Shown here: positions 35,248 through 42,306 of the stretch, in pieces
How the letters are laid out: each line of letters starts with the position of its first letter
How positions within the stretch are numbered: the first letter of the stretch is position 1
Source of the DNA: an uncultured Ruminococcus sp.
GTDB taxonomy: Bacteria; Bacillota; Clostridia; Oscillospirales; Ruminococcaceae
Assembly: GCA_900315755.1 (NCBI GenBank)
Contig: ONAI01000023.1
Span: forward strand, 1-42,611
DNA: 42,611 bases
Reading direction: 5' to 3'
Translations under genes and position numbers: made by a program
Notes under the pieces: generated by a model
What the model saw: only the letters and a program-made list of their open reading frames with translations
What the model was told of the DNA's origin: nothing
Database searches by the model: none

Positions 35248-35432
35248 TAGCGCCAGCCTTTTTCCTGTTTAACTTTTAAATAGCGTTCAATAGCTTGTTC
35301 TTCTTCATCGGTATGCAGAACGCAAAACCCATACTTCTTTGCGGTCTCGGCAAAATCATTTAATTTCTCTTTGCCGCAAGATCGGTAAGAACGAAAAGAT
35401 TTAAAAGGGAAATCCGGGATAGCTGCTTTCAT
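35247..35432 (-). CDS. Small hypothetical protein
   Basis: 61 residues, basic (RSYRSCGKEKLNDFAETAKKYGF) with a Glu-rich middle and basic end. Not recognised. Its ATG overlaps the stop of the upstream 273-residue gene by four bases, so the two are translationally coupled and likely work together. Confidence 0.55.
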   Translation of the reverse strand: MKAAIPDFPFKSFRSYRSCGKEKLNDFAETAKKYGFCVLHTDEEEQAIERYLKVKQEKGWR

Positions 35433-36250
35433 TTTATAAAAAAGCTTTTTATCATTGTCGAGACAAGGTAATACTGATGCATTATTTTTTCTTCATCGGT
35501 TCTATCGTCGATAAATGGGCGATTACTGTATTCGATATAGTTTCCAGCACTAAGATAACGCTCATCTTGGTCTTCTCTGAATAAGAAAATTGGAAGTCCC
35601 GTGCAGGAACATTCATATTCTACAAATTTAACAAATCGCTTGTCATTTCCACTTATACTGAAAACTCGCTTTCTTCTCTTGGCACATTCGGGGCAGCACC
35701 CATAATGGTCACCTGTCATACATAAGTCATATCCAAGTGAAAGGATTGATTGAATTTTCCTTTTATGAGCCGGTGTGTATAAATCAGTATCAGGCTCTGT
35801 GCTGAACAAATCATTTATTTTTTCTTCAAATTGATCTGCCTCATTAAAGCGGCCGTCTTCATAAAGCCAGTTTACTAATCTTATGTAGTCTTTTCTTGTC
35901 CATTGAATAATTGAGTGCCTCATTATTTCACAAGCTTTTGTCAGTACAGCGATAGAAAGCTCATTTTTATTGCTATTACGCAGATCAGACGCTTTCATTC
36001 TAAGAGCATAGTCAAAATATCCGGTAACGCCTAATGAATATTTTCCAGGAGTGTCAGTTAGAATTTGCCTTTTAAATGTTGGAACGGCAATATTATTTAT
36101 GCTTGTAATATCTTCAAGATCGTACTCGATCCCGTCAGATATGATGAAACGAGCGTGATAAAATTTATCTCTTTCTTCGTAATAATCATTTAACGCAGGA
36201 ACTGTTTTATATAAATAGCCATTTTGATAGATCGCTTTTAAATCCTCCAT
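35429..36250 (-). CDS. Hypothetical prophage protein with cysteine cluster
   Basis: 273 residues, not recognised. The N-terminal half is Tyr/Asp rich (YLYKTVPALNDYYEERDKFYHAR); the middle is helical (ACEIMRHSIIQWTRKDYIRLVNWLYEDGRF, seen in two parts); the C-terminal part carries Cys in CMTGDHYGCCPECAKRRKR and, 27 residues on, CSC, which could bind zinc. GAGGGG lies six bases before the ATG. It is downstream of the repressor on the same strand, so may be expressed in the lysogen. Confidence 0.6.
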   Translation of the reverse strand: MEDLKAIYQNGYLYKTVPALNDYYEERDKFYHARFIISDGIEYDLEDITSINNIAVPTFKRQILTDTPGKYSLGVTGYFDYALRMKASDLRNSNKNELSIAVLTKACEIMRHSIIQWTRKDYIRLVNWLYEDGRFNEADQFEEKINDLFSTEPDTDLYTPAHKRKIQSILSLGYDLCMTGDHYGCCPECAKRRKRVFSISGNDKRFVKFVEYECSCTGLPIFLFREDQDERYLSAGNYIEYSNRPFIDDRTDEEKIMHQYYLVSTMIKSFFIK

Positions 36251-36315
36251 AAAGTCCCCTCCTCAAAGCTTCTTAATTGCAGACTGAGCCATTCAGGTGG
36301 CTTATATATGCGCGA

Positions 36316-37047
36316 TCACTCTGGCAACTCAGCTACACCTATCACGCGCCCTTTGCACTCGATCTCTCCGTCCTCCGGGGAGATATTCGGGTACTCCTTA
36401 TTGCGCGAAATAAGGCAGTCTTTGCCTGCTTCTTTAATAAAGCCCTTGCCGTTCTGGATAAACAGTCCGACCTGCCCCACTGGCACTTCCGAGGCAAGAG
36501 CAATATACACGATGTCGCCGTCAAAATAATCCGGCTCCATACTCGCGCCCTTGACCTCAACTGCAAAGTCAGCCATTCGAGCTTCCGGAGTGTCAATAAC
36601 TTCTATCGAACGCCATTGATCCGGATCATTAAGGTCAAAGCCTGTTCCTGCCGATACCTTGTTTTCACTGAATTTTCGGAAAATAAAGATAGGTTTGTGA
36701 TGAGCGTTCTCGCAGCGTTCAAATTCAATATCAAGTATGCTGTCAACAGATTTTTTACCGTACTCGTCAAGGGTGCGGTATTTTTTTATATGCTTTATCT
36801 CTTGCTGAGAAAAAATGTTTTTCGTGTCTTTAGTGGCAGTACCACTTTTCAACGTGTTTATATATTCGTTTATATCGCACCCAAGGACTTCACACAGTTT
36901 CAAGATCATTTCAATAGCAACTCTGTCATTATTTCTATTGATTATGCTGCTGATCGTCGAAGCCGGAACTCCGGATCTGCGTGCCAGCTCGGCTTGGCTG
37001 ATCTTGTTTGCGTCAATGTATTTTTGTAAAAATTCACCTATTTTCAA
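36316..37047 (-). CDS. Prophage CI/LexA-type repressor (HTH plus S24 peptidase)
   Basis: 243 residues. N-terminal helix-turn-helix (about 5-60, ISQAELARRSGVPASTISSI) and C-terminal S24 autopeptidase domain with cleavage pair Ala133-Gly134 (VSAGTG), nucleophile Ser169 (GASMEP) and general base Lys205 (GFIKE). Spacings match LexA, so RecA-stimulated self-cleavage and SOS induction are expected. TTG start seven bases after AGGAAGGGGGG. It faces the Cro-like gene across a cluster of palindromes and has a perfect-consensus promoter of its own. Confidence 0.93.
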   Translation of the reverse strand: MKIGEFLQKYIDANKISQAELARRSGVPASTISSIINRNNDRVAIEMILKLCEVLGCDINEYINTLKSGTATKDTKNIFSQQEIKHIKKYRTLDEYGKKSVDSILDIEFERCENAHHKPIFIFRKFSENKVSAGTGFDLNDPDQWRSIEVIDTPEARMADFAVEVKGASMEPDYFDGDIVYIALASEVPVGQVGLFIQNGKGFIKEAGKDCLISRNKEYPNISPEDGEIECKGRVIGVAELPE

Positions 37048-37072
37048 TAGAAAGCCCCCCTTCCTATCCATA

Positions 37073-37101
37073 ATTATAATTCTTGCGTTCGTAAATGTCA
37101 A
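37073..37101 (-). promoter_or_regulatory. Repressor promoter (perfect consensus)
   Basis: On the minus strand TTGACA (37101-37096), 17-base spacer, TATAAT (37078-37073). Operator O1 (37101-37112) abuts the -35, which allows autoregulation. Confidence 0.85.
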
Positions 37102-37264
37102 CGAATTTTCGTAGTTATATAATTGTAATCGTGAATATTCGTTAATAATGACAAGATTTAATCGTTATATTTGTACAAACGTACAAATGAACGAAAATTC
37201 GTTCAAGGATATTGACAATAAACGAAATATCGTTTATAATAAAAGCAATCCAACGAATTTTCGT
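37101..37264. promoter_or_regulatory. Five-operator cluster of the phage switch
   Basis: Five related 12-bp palindromes with consensus ACGAAWWTTCGT: O1 37101-37112 (ACGAATTTTCGT), O2 37131-37142 (GTGAATATTCGT), O3 37191-37202 (ACGAAAATTCGT), O4 37222-37233 (ACGAAATATCGT) and O5 37253-37264 (identical to O1). O3 and O5 have longer symmetric flanks. They overlap or flank both divergent promoters, as expected for sites bound by the repressor and the Cro-like protein. Confidence 0.85.
37212..37240 (+). promoter_or_regulatory. Early lytic promoter (perfect consensus) with operator in the spacer
   Basis: TTGACA (37212-37217), 17-base spacer, TATAAT (37235-37240). Operator O4 fills the spacer, O3 lies just upstream and O5 just after the start point, so the repressor should shut it tightly in the lysogen. 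Confidence 0.9.
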
Positions 37265-37289
37265 TGAGAATTTACAAGGAGATGAGTAA

Positions 37290-37496
37290 ATGTACAACAA
37301 TCTTGAAAGGGAACTGAAAAAGAAAGGGCTTTCAGTAAATGCGGCAGCGCTTGCTATTGGTATGCCCGAGCCCACATTCAGGGGCAAGCTAACAATCAAG
37401 GACAGATCTTTCACATTTGAGGAGGCTGCCCGTATTAAAGTAAACCTTTTCCCCGAACTTGATATTTTTTATCTGTTCAAGCGTGATGAGGATTGA
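37290..37496 (+). CDS. Cro-like phage regulator
   Basis: 68 residues with a single helix-turn-helix-like fold (LKKKGLSVNAAALAIGMPEPTFRGKL). First gene of the early operon, right after the operator-controlled promoter, divergent from the repressor: the Cro position. AAGGAG precedes the ATG. DNA binding is inferred from position and fold pattern. Confidence 0.75.
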   Translation: MYNNLERELKKKGLSVNAAALAIGMPEPTFRGKLTIKDRSFTFEEAARIKVNLFPELDIFYLFKRDED

Positions 37497-37513
37497 GAAA
37501 GGAGCGTGAAAAA

Positions 37514-37723
37514 ATGCAGATCAGAGTCCGTGTTAGCAGGGAGGAATATGAATCAGGCGAGATACTGAAAAAAATTGACCCTCCCGTCATCGAGTTCGTA
37601 GGTGAGGACGGTTGGGTCAAAAGAGCAAAGCTGTCAGAGTTTGACAGGCTTCCTCAGTTCAAAGGTTCTAACGCTGAATTTCTTTCGGAGCTGAGAGATA
37701 AAGCGGACAGTCTTTCTGATTAG
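37514..37723 (+). CDS. Small phage protein, unknown function
   Basis: 69 residues, charged (MQIRVRVSREEYESGEILKK; ends KADSLSD). Not recognised. AAGGAG nine bases before ATG 37514 picks this start over upstream in-frame TTG and GTG. Second gene of the early operon. Confidence 0.6.
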   Translation: MQIRVRVSREEYESGEILKKIDPPVIEFVGEDGWVKRAKLSEFDRLPQFKGSNAEFLSELRDKADSLSD

Positions 37724-37871
37724 GACATCCGCTTCCGAATACGTCAGCACAGTAATCACAGTCTGCTCCTGATTTTAAGTATCTGTTATCAGTTATGTGC
37801 GAATAGTTTACGTCAATAGAGTATTCGCAGTTCTGAACAGGGCAGAAGCCTGTTACTGTTTCTTCAAACAT
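37668..37871 (-). CDS. Cys-rich small protein on the opposite strand
   Basis: 67 residues with six Cys (FCPVQNC, then CDYCADVFGSGCPNQKDC), a pattern suggesting a small metal-binding fold. An ideal ribosome site, AGGAGGTG six bases before the ATG, supports translation. It overlaps the end of the preceding plus-strand gene by 56 bases and opposes the early operon, so its expression could interfere with it. Confidence 0.5.
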   Translation of the reverse strand: MFEETVTGFCPVQNCEYSIDVNYSHITDNRYLKSGADCDYCADVFGSGCPNQKDCPLYLSAPKEIQR

Positions 37872-37975
37872 TAGTATCACCTCCTTCCGCTTTTATTATA
37901 TCAGACAGAGAGGTGAAAAAGCAAGCAACCCGTACAACCCATAGCGCATACAATTAGTCGAAAGGAGATGTTATT

Positions 37976-38167
37976 ATGGCTAAAAAACTTATTGCAGTCA
38001 GCTACATATCTATCGGCGGAGCACCGCCCGTGAGGTTTGACAGCCTTACACCTGAGAAGAGGGGAGAGTGCGTTGCAAAGATGTGTGAAAACATTGGCAA
38101 GGCTGTAAGCGACCACCTCAGCAATCATCCCGACGAAGCTAAGGCATTTTTAGCCGCACACGAATAA
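37976..38167 (+). CDS. Small phage protein, unknown function
   Basis: 63 residues (MAKKLIAVSYISIGGAPPVR to FLAAHE), no family recognised. AAAGGAG about nine bases before the ATG and clear operon position support it. Confidence 0.6.
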   Translation: MAKKLIAVSYISIGGAPPVRFDSLTPEKRGECVAKMCENIGKAVSDHLSNHPDEAKAFLAAHE

Positions 38168-38210
38168 GCCCTCAGGGGCTATGTGGACAAGCCTATGAAA
38201 GGAGCTTTTT

Positions 38211-38423
38211 ATGTACAACACAATAATTACCATTGCAGTGCTGCTTGATGCCTACCTGTGGCTCGTCGTCATTGACAAGATTTGGTGCAGGCTGTCGGAG
38301 CGCAGCGAGCAAAAGACCAATGAGCGCCGAGAAGCAGGTAGGCGCAAGGCTTATGCCGCAGTCTACAAACGACGCTGTCAGAAGGAGAACCGTGAAAGCC
38401 TCTGGAAGGTGGTGAATAAGTAA
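38211..38423 (+). CDS. Small single-pass membrane protein of the phage early operon
   Basis: 70 residues: an N-terminal hydrophobic helix (TIITIAVLLDAYLWLVVI) followed by a strongly basic, Arg/Lys-rich tail that would face the cytoplasm. Function unknown. AAAGGAG precedes the ATG; its stop overlaps the next start. Confidence 0.6.
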   Translation: MYNTIITIAVLLDAYLWLVVIDKIWCRLSERSEQKTNERREAGRRKAYAAVYKRRCQKENRESLWKVVNK

Positions 38424-38806
38424 TGCAGATGTCGAACAGAGAGATAGTCAACAACTATAAGGAAGCTAAAGATAGAACACAGCAGGTCAAAATATTAGCG
38501 GATCTGAATTGTTGTTCAATAGAACAGATCATCGGAATACTTACAAGCAATGGCATAGATCATCGCTGCTTCAGCGGACTTCGCCGCAAGCTGAACGCTG
38601 AGAAAGTGGTCAAAGCTGAGAAGATACCCTACAAAAAGCCGGAGATCATTCCGGGGCCACCGGAGCCGGACAAGCAGCTGACAGTTTCGGATGCAGTGGC
38701 AGTGATAAAGGCAGAACTCGCAGAGATCAACCGCCAGCAGTACGAGCTCGATATGAGAAAAGCCGACCTCTATCAGCAGGTCTGGGATATGATGGGAGAG
38801 ATGTGA
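38423..38806 (+). CDS. Phage early protein, unknown function
   Basis: 127 residues. The N-terminal half looks like a helix-turn-helix or sigma-like fold (REIVNNYKEAKDRTQQVKIL, then LNCCSIEQIIGILTSNG); the C-terminal half is a Pro-rich linker and a helix (AELAEINRQQYELDMRKADL). It may bind DNA. The ATG overlaps the previous stop. Confidence 0.6.
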   Translation: MQMSNREIVNNYKEAKDRTQQVKILADLNCCSIEQIIGILTSNGIDHRCFSGLRRKLNAEKVVKAEKIPYKKPEIIPGPPEPDKQLTVSDAVAVIKAELAEINRQQYELDMRKADLYQQVWDMMGEM

Positions 38807-39103
38807 ATGAAAGCTATAAAAATCAAGGGACGTACCGTTAGTGAAGTCGAGATCGAGAACACTCTCGAAGCTTTGCAGGCTGCCGTTGACGGCTACATCG
38901 AAGCAGTGACGCTGATACCTGGCAAAGCCGTGATGATCGTTAACGAGGAAGGGCTGCTGCGAGGTATGGCACCGAATCCCATTGCATCAACTGTCGCCAA
39001 CACTCAGATAGTTGGTCCTGCGGTAGTCGTGGGAGTTGACGGTGAAGACTTCACGGACATTCCGGAAGACGTTGAGTACTGCATCAGAGCGCCGTTTGCG
39101 TGA
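38807..39103 (+). CDS. DUF3846 domain protein
   Basis: 98 residues matching the DUF3846 pattern: EIENTLEALQAAVDGYIEA, then VMIVNEEGLLRGMAPNPIAS, and IVGPAVVVG. Widespread in phages and conjugative elements of gut Firmicutes; function unknown. ATG directly follows the previous stop (TGAATG). Confidence 0.8.
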   Translation: MKAIKIKGRTVSEVEIENTLEALQAAVDGYIEAVTLIPGKAVMIVNEEGLLRGMAPNPIASTVANTQIVGPAVVVGVDGEDFTDIPEDVEYCIRAPFA

Positions 39104-39113
39104 GGTGATTGCA

Positions 39114-39380
39114 GTGAAAAGAGGAATAACAGTTGAGTTCGATTATAGCGATGACGGCTACTGGGTAATGAAAAAGCGTGGCTCTCTTACGATAGAAGAG
39201 ATCGCACAGGCTATCAATGAACACCACGGCGAGGACAGATACTTCTTTATGATCGACACGAATGCGCCCGAAGGCTGGTATGATAATTATAACCTTAACG
39301 GCGATTATGAGCCCAAGGGTGACTGCGTAAAGGTTTACAGCTTCGATGCTATGAAGCGGCTCACAGGAGCCATAAAATAA
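39114..39380 (+). CDS. Small phage protein, unknown function
   Basis: 88 residues (MKRGITVEFDYSDDGYWVMK to RLTGAIK), Tyr/Asp rich, not recognised. The GTG at 39114 follows GAGGTG by six bases; the longer frame upstream runs through the DUF3846 gene. Followed by a hairpin at 39388. Confidence 0.6.
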   Translation: MKRGITVEFDYSDDGYWVMKKRGSLTIEEIAQAINEHHGEDRYFFMIDTNAPEGWYDNYNLNGDYEPKGDCVKVYSFDAMKRLTGAIK

Positions 39381-39381
39381 G

Positions 39382-39403
39382 AAAAAAGCTCCCCGAAGGG
39401 AGC
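39382..39403 (-). terminator. Minus-strand-oriented intrinsic terminator inside the early operon
   Basis: GCTCCC-CGAA-GGGAGC (39388-39403). Read on the minus strand this is a C(TTCG)G tetraloop hairpin followed by six T residues, a strong terminator. On the plus strand the downstream tail is A-rich and would not terminate. Confidence 0.55.
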
Positions 39404-39406
39404 AAA

Positions 39407-39434
39407 ACAATAATATACCAACAATAATATACCA
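39407..39434. repeat. Tandem 14-bp direct repeat
   Basis: ACAATAATATACCA occurs twice without a gap (39407-39420 and 39421-39434), just upstream of the ribosome site of the next gene. Could be a binding site or a recent duplication. Confidence 0.8.
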
Positions 39435-39453
39435 CAAAGGGAGAGAAAAGTCA

Positions 39454-39678
39454 ATGGTTGAAGTAAAAATAGACAAGAAACGCGGTACAGATATGCTGCT
39501 CACTCTGTCAGGAAACACGCACGACATCGTCCAAGAAACAGCTATTATGCTTGTCGAGATATGCAAGGCGATTTCAAACAATACCGATGATCCGTTTGAT
39601 AAGATCTTTACAGCAATAGTCGGTACTGCGAAGTTAGCACATTTCTTCAAGAGCAAGGAGGAGCAGAATGGACATTGA
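39454..39678 (+). CDS. Small phage protein, unknown function
   Basis: 74 residues (MVEVKIDKKRGTDMLLTLSG to KSKEEQNGH), with a helical middle (HDIVQETAIMLVEICKAI). Not recognised. GGGAG before the ATG; overlaps the next gene by 11 bases. Confidence 0.65.
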   Translation: MVEVKIDKKRGTDMLLTLSGNTHDIVQETAIMLVEICKAISNNTDDPFDKIFTAIVGTAKLAHFFKSKEEQNGH

Positions 39679-40810
39679 AGAACTCGGTCTGAGCGTCAGG
39701 GCTTACAACGCCGTCAAGCGCTATGGCATCAATACTACCGAGGAGCTTGCTGAGCGTATCGACGAATTCTGTAAGCACGCTCCAAAGTACGGTGAGGAAG
39801 CCCGTGAAGCTCTCAGCAAAGTGAGCGCCCCTCAGCCGTCCGGTGTTATAGTCGAGAGTGCAGAGTACACAAGGGCGGTCAGGCTGCACCGCTGCATCTG
39901 CGCTAATGCTCAGGCGGCTCAGGAGAGTCTGTACGAGATGTGCAAAGCTCTCAAAGAAATGCGGGACGGAAAGCATTACAAGGAGCTTGGATATGACAAT
40001 TTTGAGGGTTACTGCAAATCTGAGCTGAGTATGACAGACAGGAATGCAAGGAACTATATCGCTGTTATCGAGAATTTTACCGAAGAAAACCGGAAAACGT
40101 TTTCCGGTTTGCAGACTTCAAAGCTATTCCTCCTCGCAAAGCTCGACGAGCAGGAACGTACTGAAATCGCCCAGAATACCGACCTTGAAAGCACTTCCGT
40201 CCGTGAGTTGAAAGCTAAGATCGACGACCTGAAAAAGGCTAACGACCGTCTTATGGGAAAGGTCGCGGAAGCTGAGGACAATGCGGCGCTGTCCCGGAAA
40301 AGTGAGGAGGCTGCCTGCGGAAAGCTCAGTATCCTCCGCACCGATGCCGAGATGAAGGAGCAGAAAATAGCTCAGCTCACGGCAAAGCTCAACGCTGAGG
40401 CTGCAAGGTCTGCGGAGCTTGAAAATCAGGTCGAGGAGCTTGAAAACCGTCCGGTCGATGTGCTGATACATAACAACGATGAGGAGATTGACCGGCTGAC
40501 AGCTCAGTTCCAGGAAGAGCTTGAAAAGCGAGACAAGGACACTGAGCAGCGTCTTGAACAGCAGCGTGAAAAGTACCTCAAGCAGATGAACGAGGGCATT
40601 GCTAAAGCCAGAGAGGAGGCTCAGGCGCCTGACCTTCACGAACTCTGGAGGGCACTTGACAACAGCCTGGACAACGCTATCGAGGCTATTGAGGACTTCT
40701 TCGACGACTATGAGGATCACCCGAAGATCAAGGACTTCGCAAGCCGCCTGAAGACCACAATCAGGGATCTCAACACTACGGTCAATAATGTGCTTGCAGG
40801 TGAAAAATAA
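39668..40810 (+). CDS. Phage coiled-coil protein with RNA polymerase alpha-CTD-like N-terminus
   Basis: 380 residues. Residues 3-30 (IEELGLSVRAYNAVKRYGIN, then TTEEL) closely resemble the C-terminal domain of RNA polymerase alpha, whose helices contact DNA and activators. A DUF3102-like middle follows (MCKALKEMRDGKHYKELGY, then SMTDRNARNYI), then a long coiled coil (about 180-310) and an acidic helical end (LDNAIEAIEDFFDDYEDHP). Probably a DNA-binding early protein. GGAGG lies within the previous gene, six bases before the ATG. Role unknown. Confidence 0.75.
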   Translation: MDIEELGLSVRAYNAVKRYGINTTEELAERIDEFCKHAPKYGEEAREALSKVSAPQPSGVIVESAEYTRAVRLHRCICANAQAAQESLYEMCKALKEMRDGKHYKELGYDNFEGYCKSELSMTDRNARNYIAVIENFTEENRKTFSGLQTSKLFLLAKLDEQERTEIAQNTDLESTSVRELKAKIDDLKKANDRLMGKVAEAEDNAALSRKSEEAACGKLSILRTDAEMKEQKIAQLTAKLNAEAARSAELENQVEELENRPVDVLIHNNDEEIDRLTAQFQEELEKRDKDTEQRLEQQREKYLKQMNEGIAKAREEAQAPDLHELWRALDNSLDNAIEAIEDFFDDYEDHPKIKDFASRLKTTIRDLNTTVNNVLAGEK

Positions 40811-40826
40811 GAAAAGGAGTAATAAT

Positions 40827-41012
40827 ATGTCGAGTAAATATGATACAGAACCAAAAGAAAATGTATTTGCAACCTACAAAAATGATACAGTTAAACTGAT
40901 AGAAAAACTGCCATTATACCAAGATATATGGGTGGTGGAAAATATAGAAACTGAATCATTAAGCCTTGCATATGAAGATGATTTAGAAAATCCATATTAT
41001 TATGGTGATTGA
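40827..41012 (+). CDS. Small acidic phage protein
   Basis: 61 residues (MSSKYDTEPKENVFATYKND to NPYYYGD), very acidic in the second half; its charge is reminiscent of DNA-mimic proteins but nothing more supports that. AAAAGGAG before ATG 40827; the upstream part of the frame belongs to the previous gene's end. Confidence 0.6.
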   Translation: MSSKYDTEPKENVFATYKNDTVKLIEKLPLYQDIWVVENIETESLSLAYEDDLENPYYYGD

Positions 41013-41025
41013 AAGGAGAATTAAT

Positions 41026-42306
41026 ATGTCAGTAAAAATAATCACCCTTGAAGCTGAGAACGTCAAGCGCATCAAAGCAGTATCAATAGAGCCCACAGCA
41101 AACGGGCTCACAATCATCGGAGGTAACAACCGCCAGGGCAAGACCTCGGTGCTGGACGCTATCTGCTGGGCTCTTGGCGGAGACCGCTACAAGCCTTCGC
41201 AGCCACAGCGTACCGGCTCAGAGCTCCCGCCTCACCTGAAGCTCACTCTGAGCAACGGTCTGGTGGTAGAGCGCTCCGGCAAGAACAGTTCCTTGAAGGT
41301 CATTGACCCCAACGGTCGCAAGGGCGGACAGCAGCTCCTGAATGAGTTCGTTGAGCAGTTCGCACTTGACCTGCCGGCGTTCATGGAGATGAGCGACAAG
41401 AAGAAGGCTGACGTTCTGCTGCGTATCATCGGTATCGGCGAGCAGCTCTACACTATGGAGCAGAACGAGCAGAAGCTCTACAACCGCCGCACAGAGATAG
41501 GACGAATCGCCGACCAGAAGAAAAAATTTGCCCAGGAGATGCCGCTTTACACCGACGTTCCGAAGGAGCCGGTCAGTGCGGCAGACCTAATTGCACAGCA
41601 GCAGGACATACTTGCCCGGAACGGTCAGCGTCAGCAGTGGCAGCGTGAGATGCAGAGCATAGACATCGCTGTGAAGAATGCAGAGGCTGAGATACAGCGG
41701 ACAGAGCAGCATCTTGCTGACCTGCGTTCTCAGCTCGCAGAATGGCAGGAGAAGGCACAGGCAGCTCAGAAGTCGCCGGAGGAGCTGGCAATGGAGTCCA
41801 CAGAAGAGCTGGAAGCTCAGCTCCGTGAGGTGGAGACTATCAACGCAAAGGTCAGAGCCAACTGTGACCGTGAGAAGGCTGAGCTGGATGCAGACGACTT
41901 CCAGAAGCAGTATGAGAAACTCAGTGGCGAGCTGGAGAATGCAAGAGACAACAGGCGCAGGCTCTTGGAGGGCGCTCAGATGCCCCTTGAAGGTCTGACG
42001 GTGGAGAACGGTGCTCTGATCTACAAGGGACAGGCCTGGGACAACATGAGCGGCGCCGACCAGATGATCGTGGCAGCGTCCATAGTCCGCAGACTCAACC
42101 CGGAGTGTGGCTTTGTCCTCCTGGACAAGTTGGAGCAGCTTGATATGCAGACCCTCGCAGACTTCGGCAAATGGCTGGAAAACGAGGGCTTGCAAGCTAT
42201 CGCTACCCGTGTCAGCACTGGGGACGAGTGCAGCATCATCATCGAGGACGGTTATTCCGTCACAAAGGCAGACGAGCCTAAAACTTGGAAAGCAGGTGAA
42301 TTCTAA
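41026..42306 (+). CDS. Rad50/SMC-like AAA ATPase of the phage recombination module
   Basis: 426 residues. N-terminal Walker A GGNNRQGKTS (32-41), a central coiled coil (about 200-305, AEIQRTEQHLADLRSQLAEW), and a C-terminal half with Walker-B-like CGFVLLDKLEQLD near 360. This short Rad50-like form occurs in phage early operons beside AAA_24/Sak4-like ATPases and probably helps recombination or repair. AAAGGAG precedes ATG 41026. No nuclease partner is visible in the window. Confidence 0.85.
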   Translation: MSVKIITLEAENVKRIKAVSIEPTANGLTIIGGNNRQGKTSVLDAICWALGGDRYKPSQPQRTGSELPPHLKLTLSNGLVVERSGKNSSLKVIDPNGRKGGQQLLNEFVEQFALDLPAFMEMSDKKKADVLLRIIGIGEQLYTMEQNEQKLYNRRTEIGRIADQKKKFAQEMPLYTDVPKEPVSAADLIAQQQDILARNGQRQQWQREMQSIDIAVKNAEAEIQRTEQHLADLRSQLAEWQEKAQAAQKSPEELAMESTEELEAQLREVETINAKVRANCDREKAELDADDFQKQYEKLSGELENARDNRRRLLEGAQMPLEGLTVENGALIYKGQAWDNMSGADQMIVAASIVRRLNPECGFVLLDKLEQLDMQTLADFGKWLENEGLQAIATRVSTGDECSIIIEDGYSVTKADEPKTWKAGEF

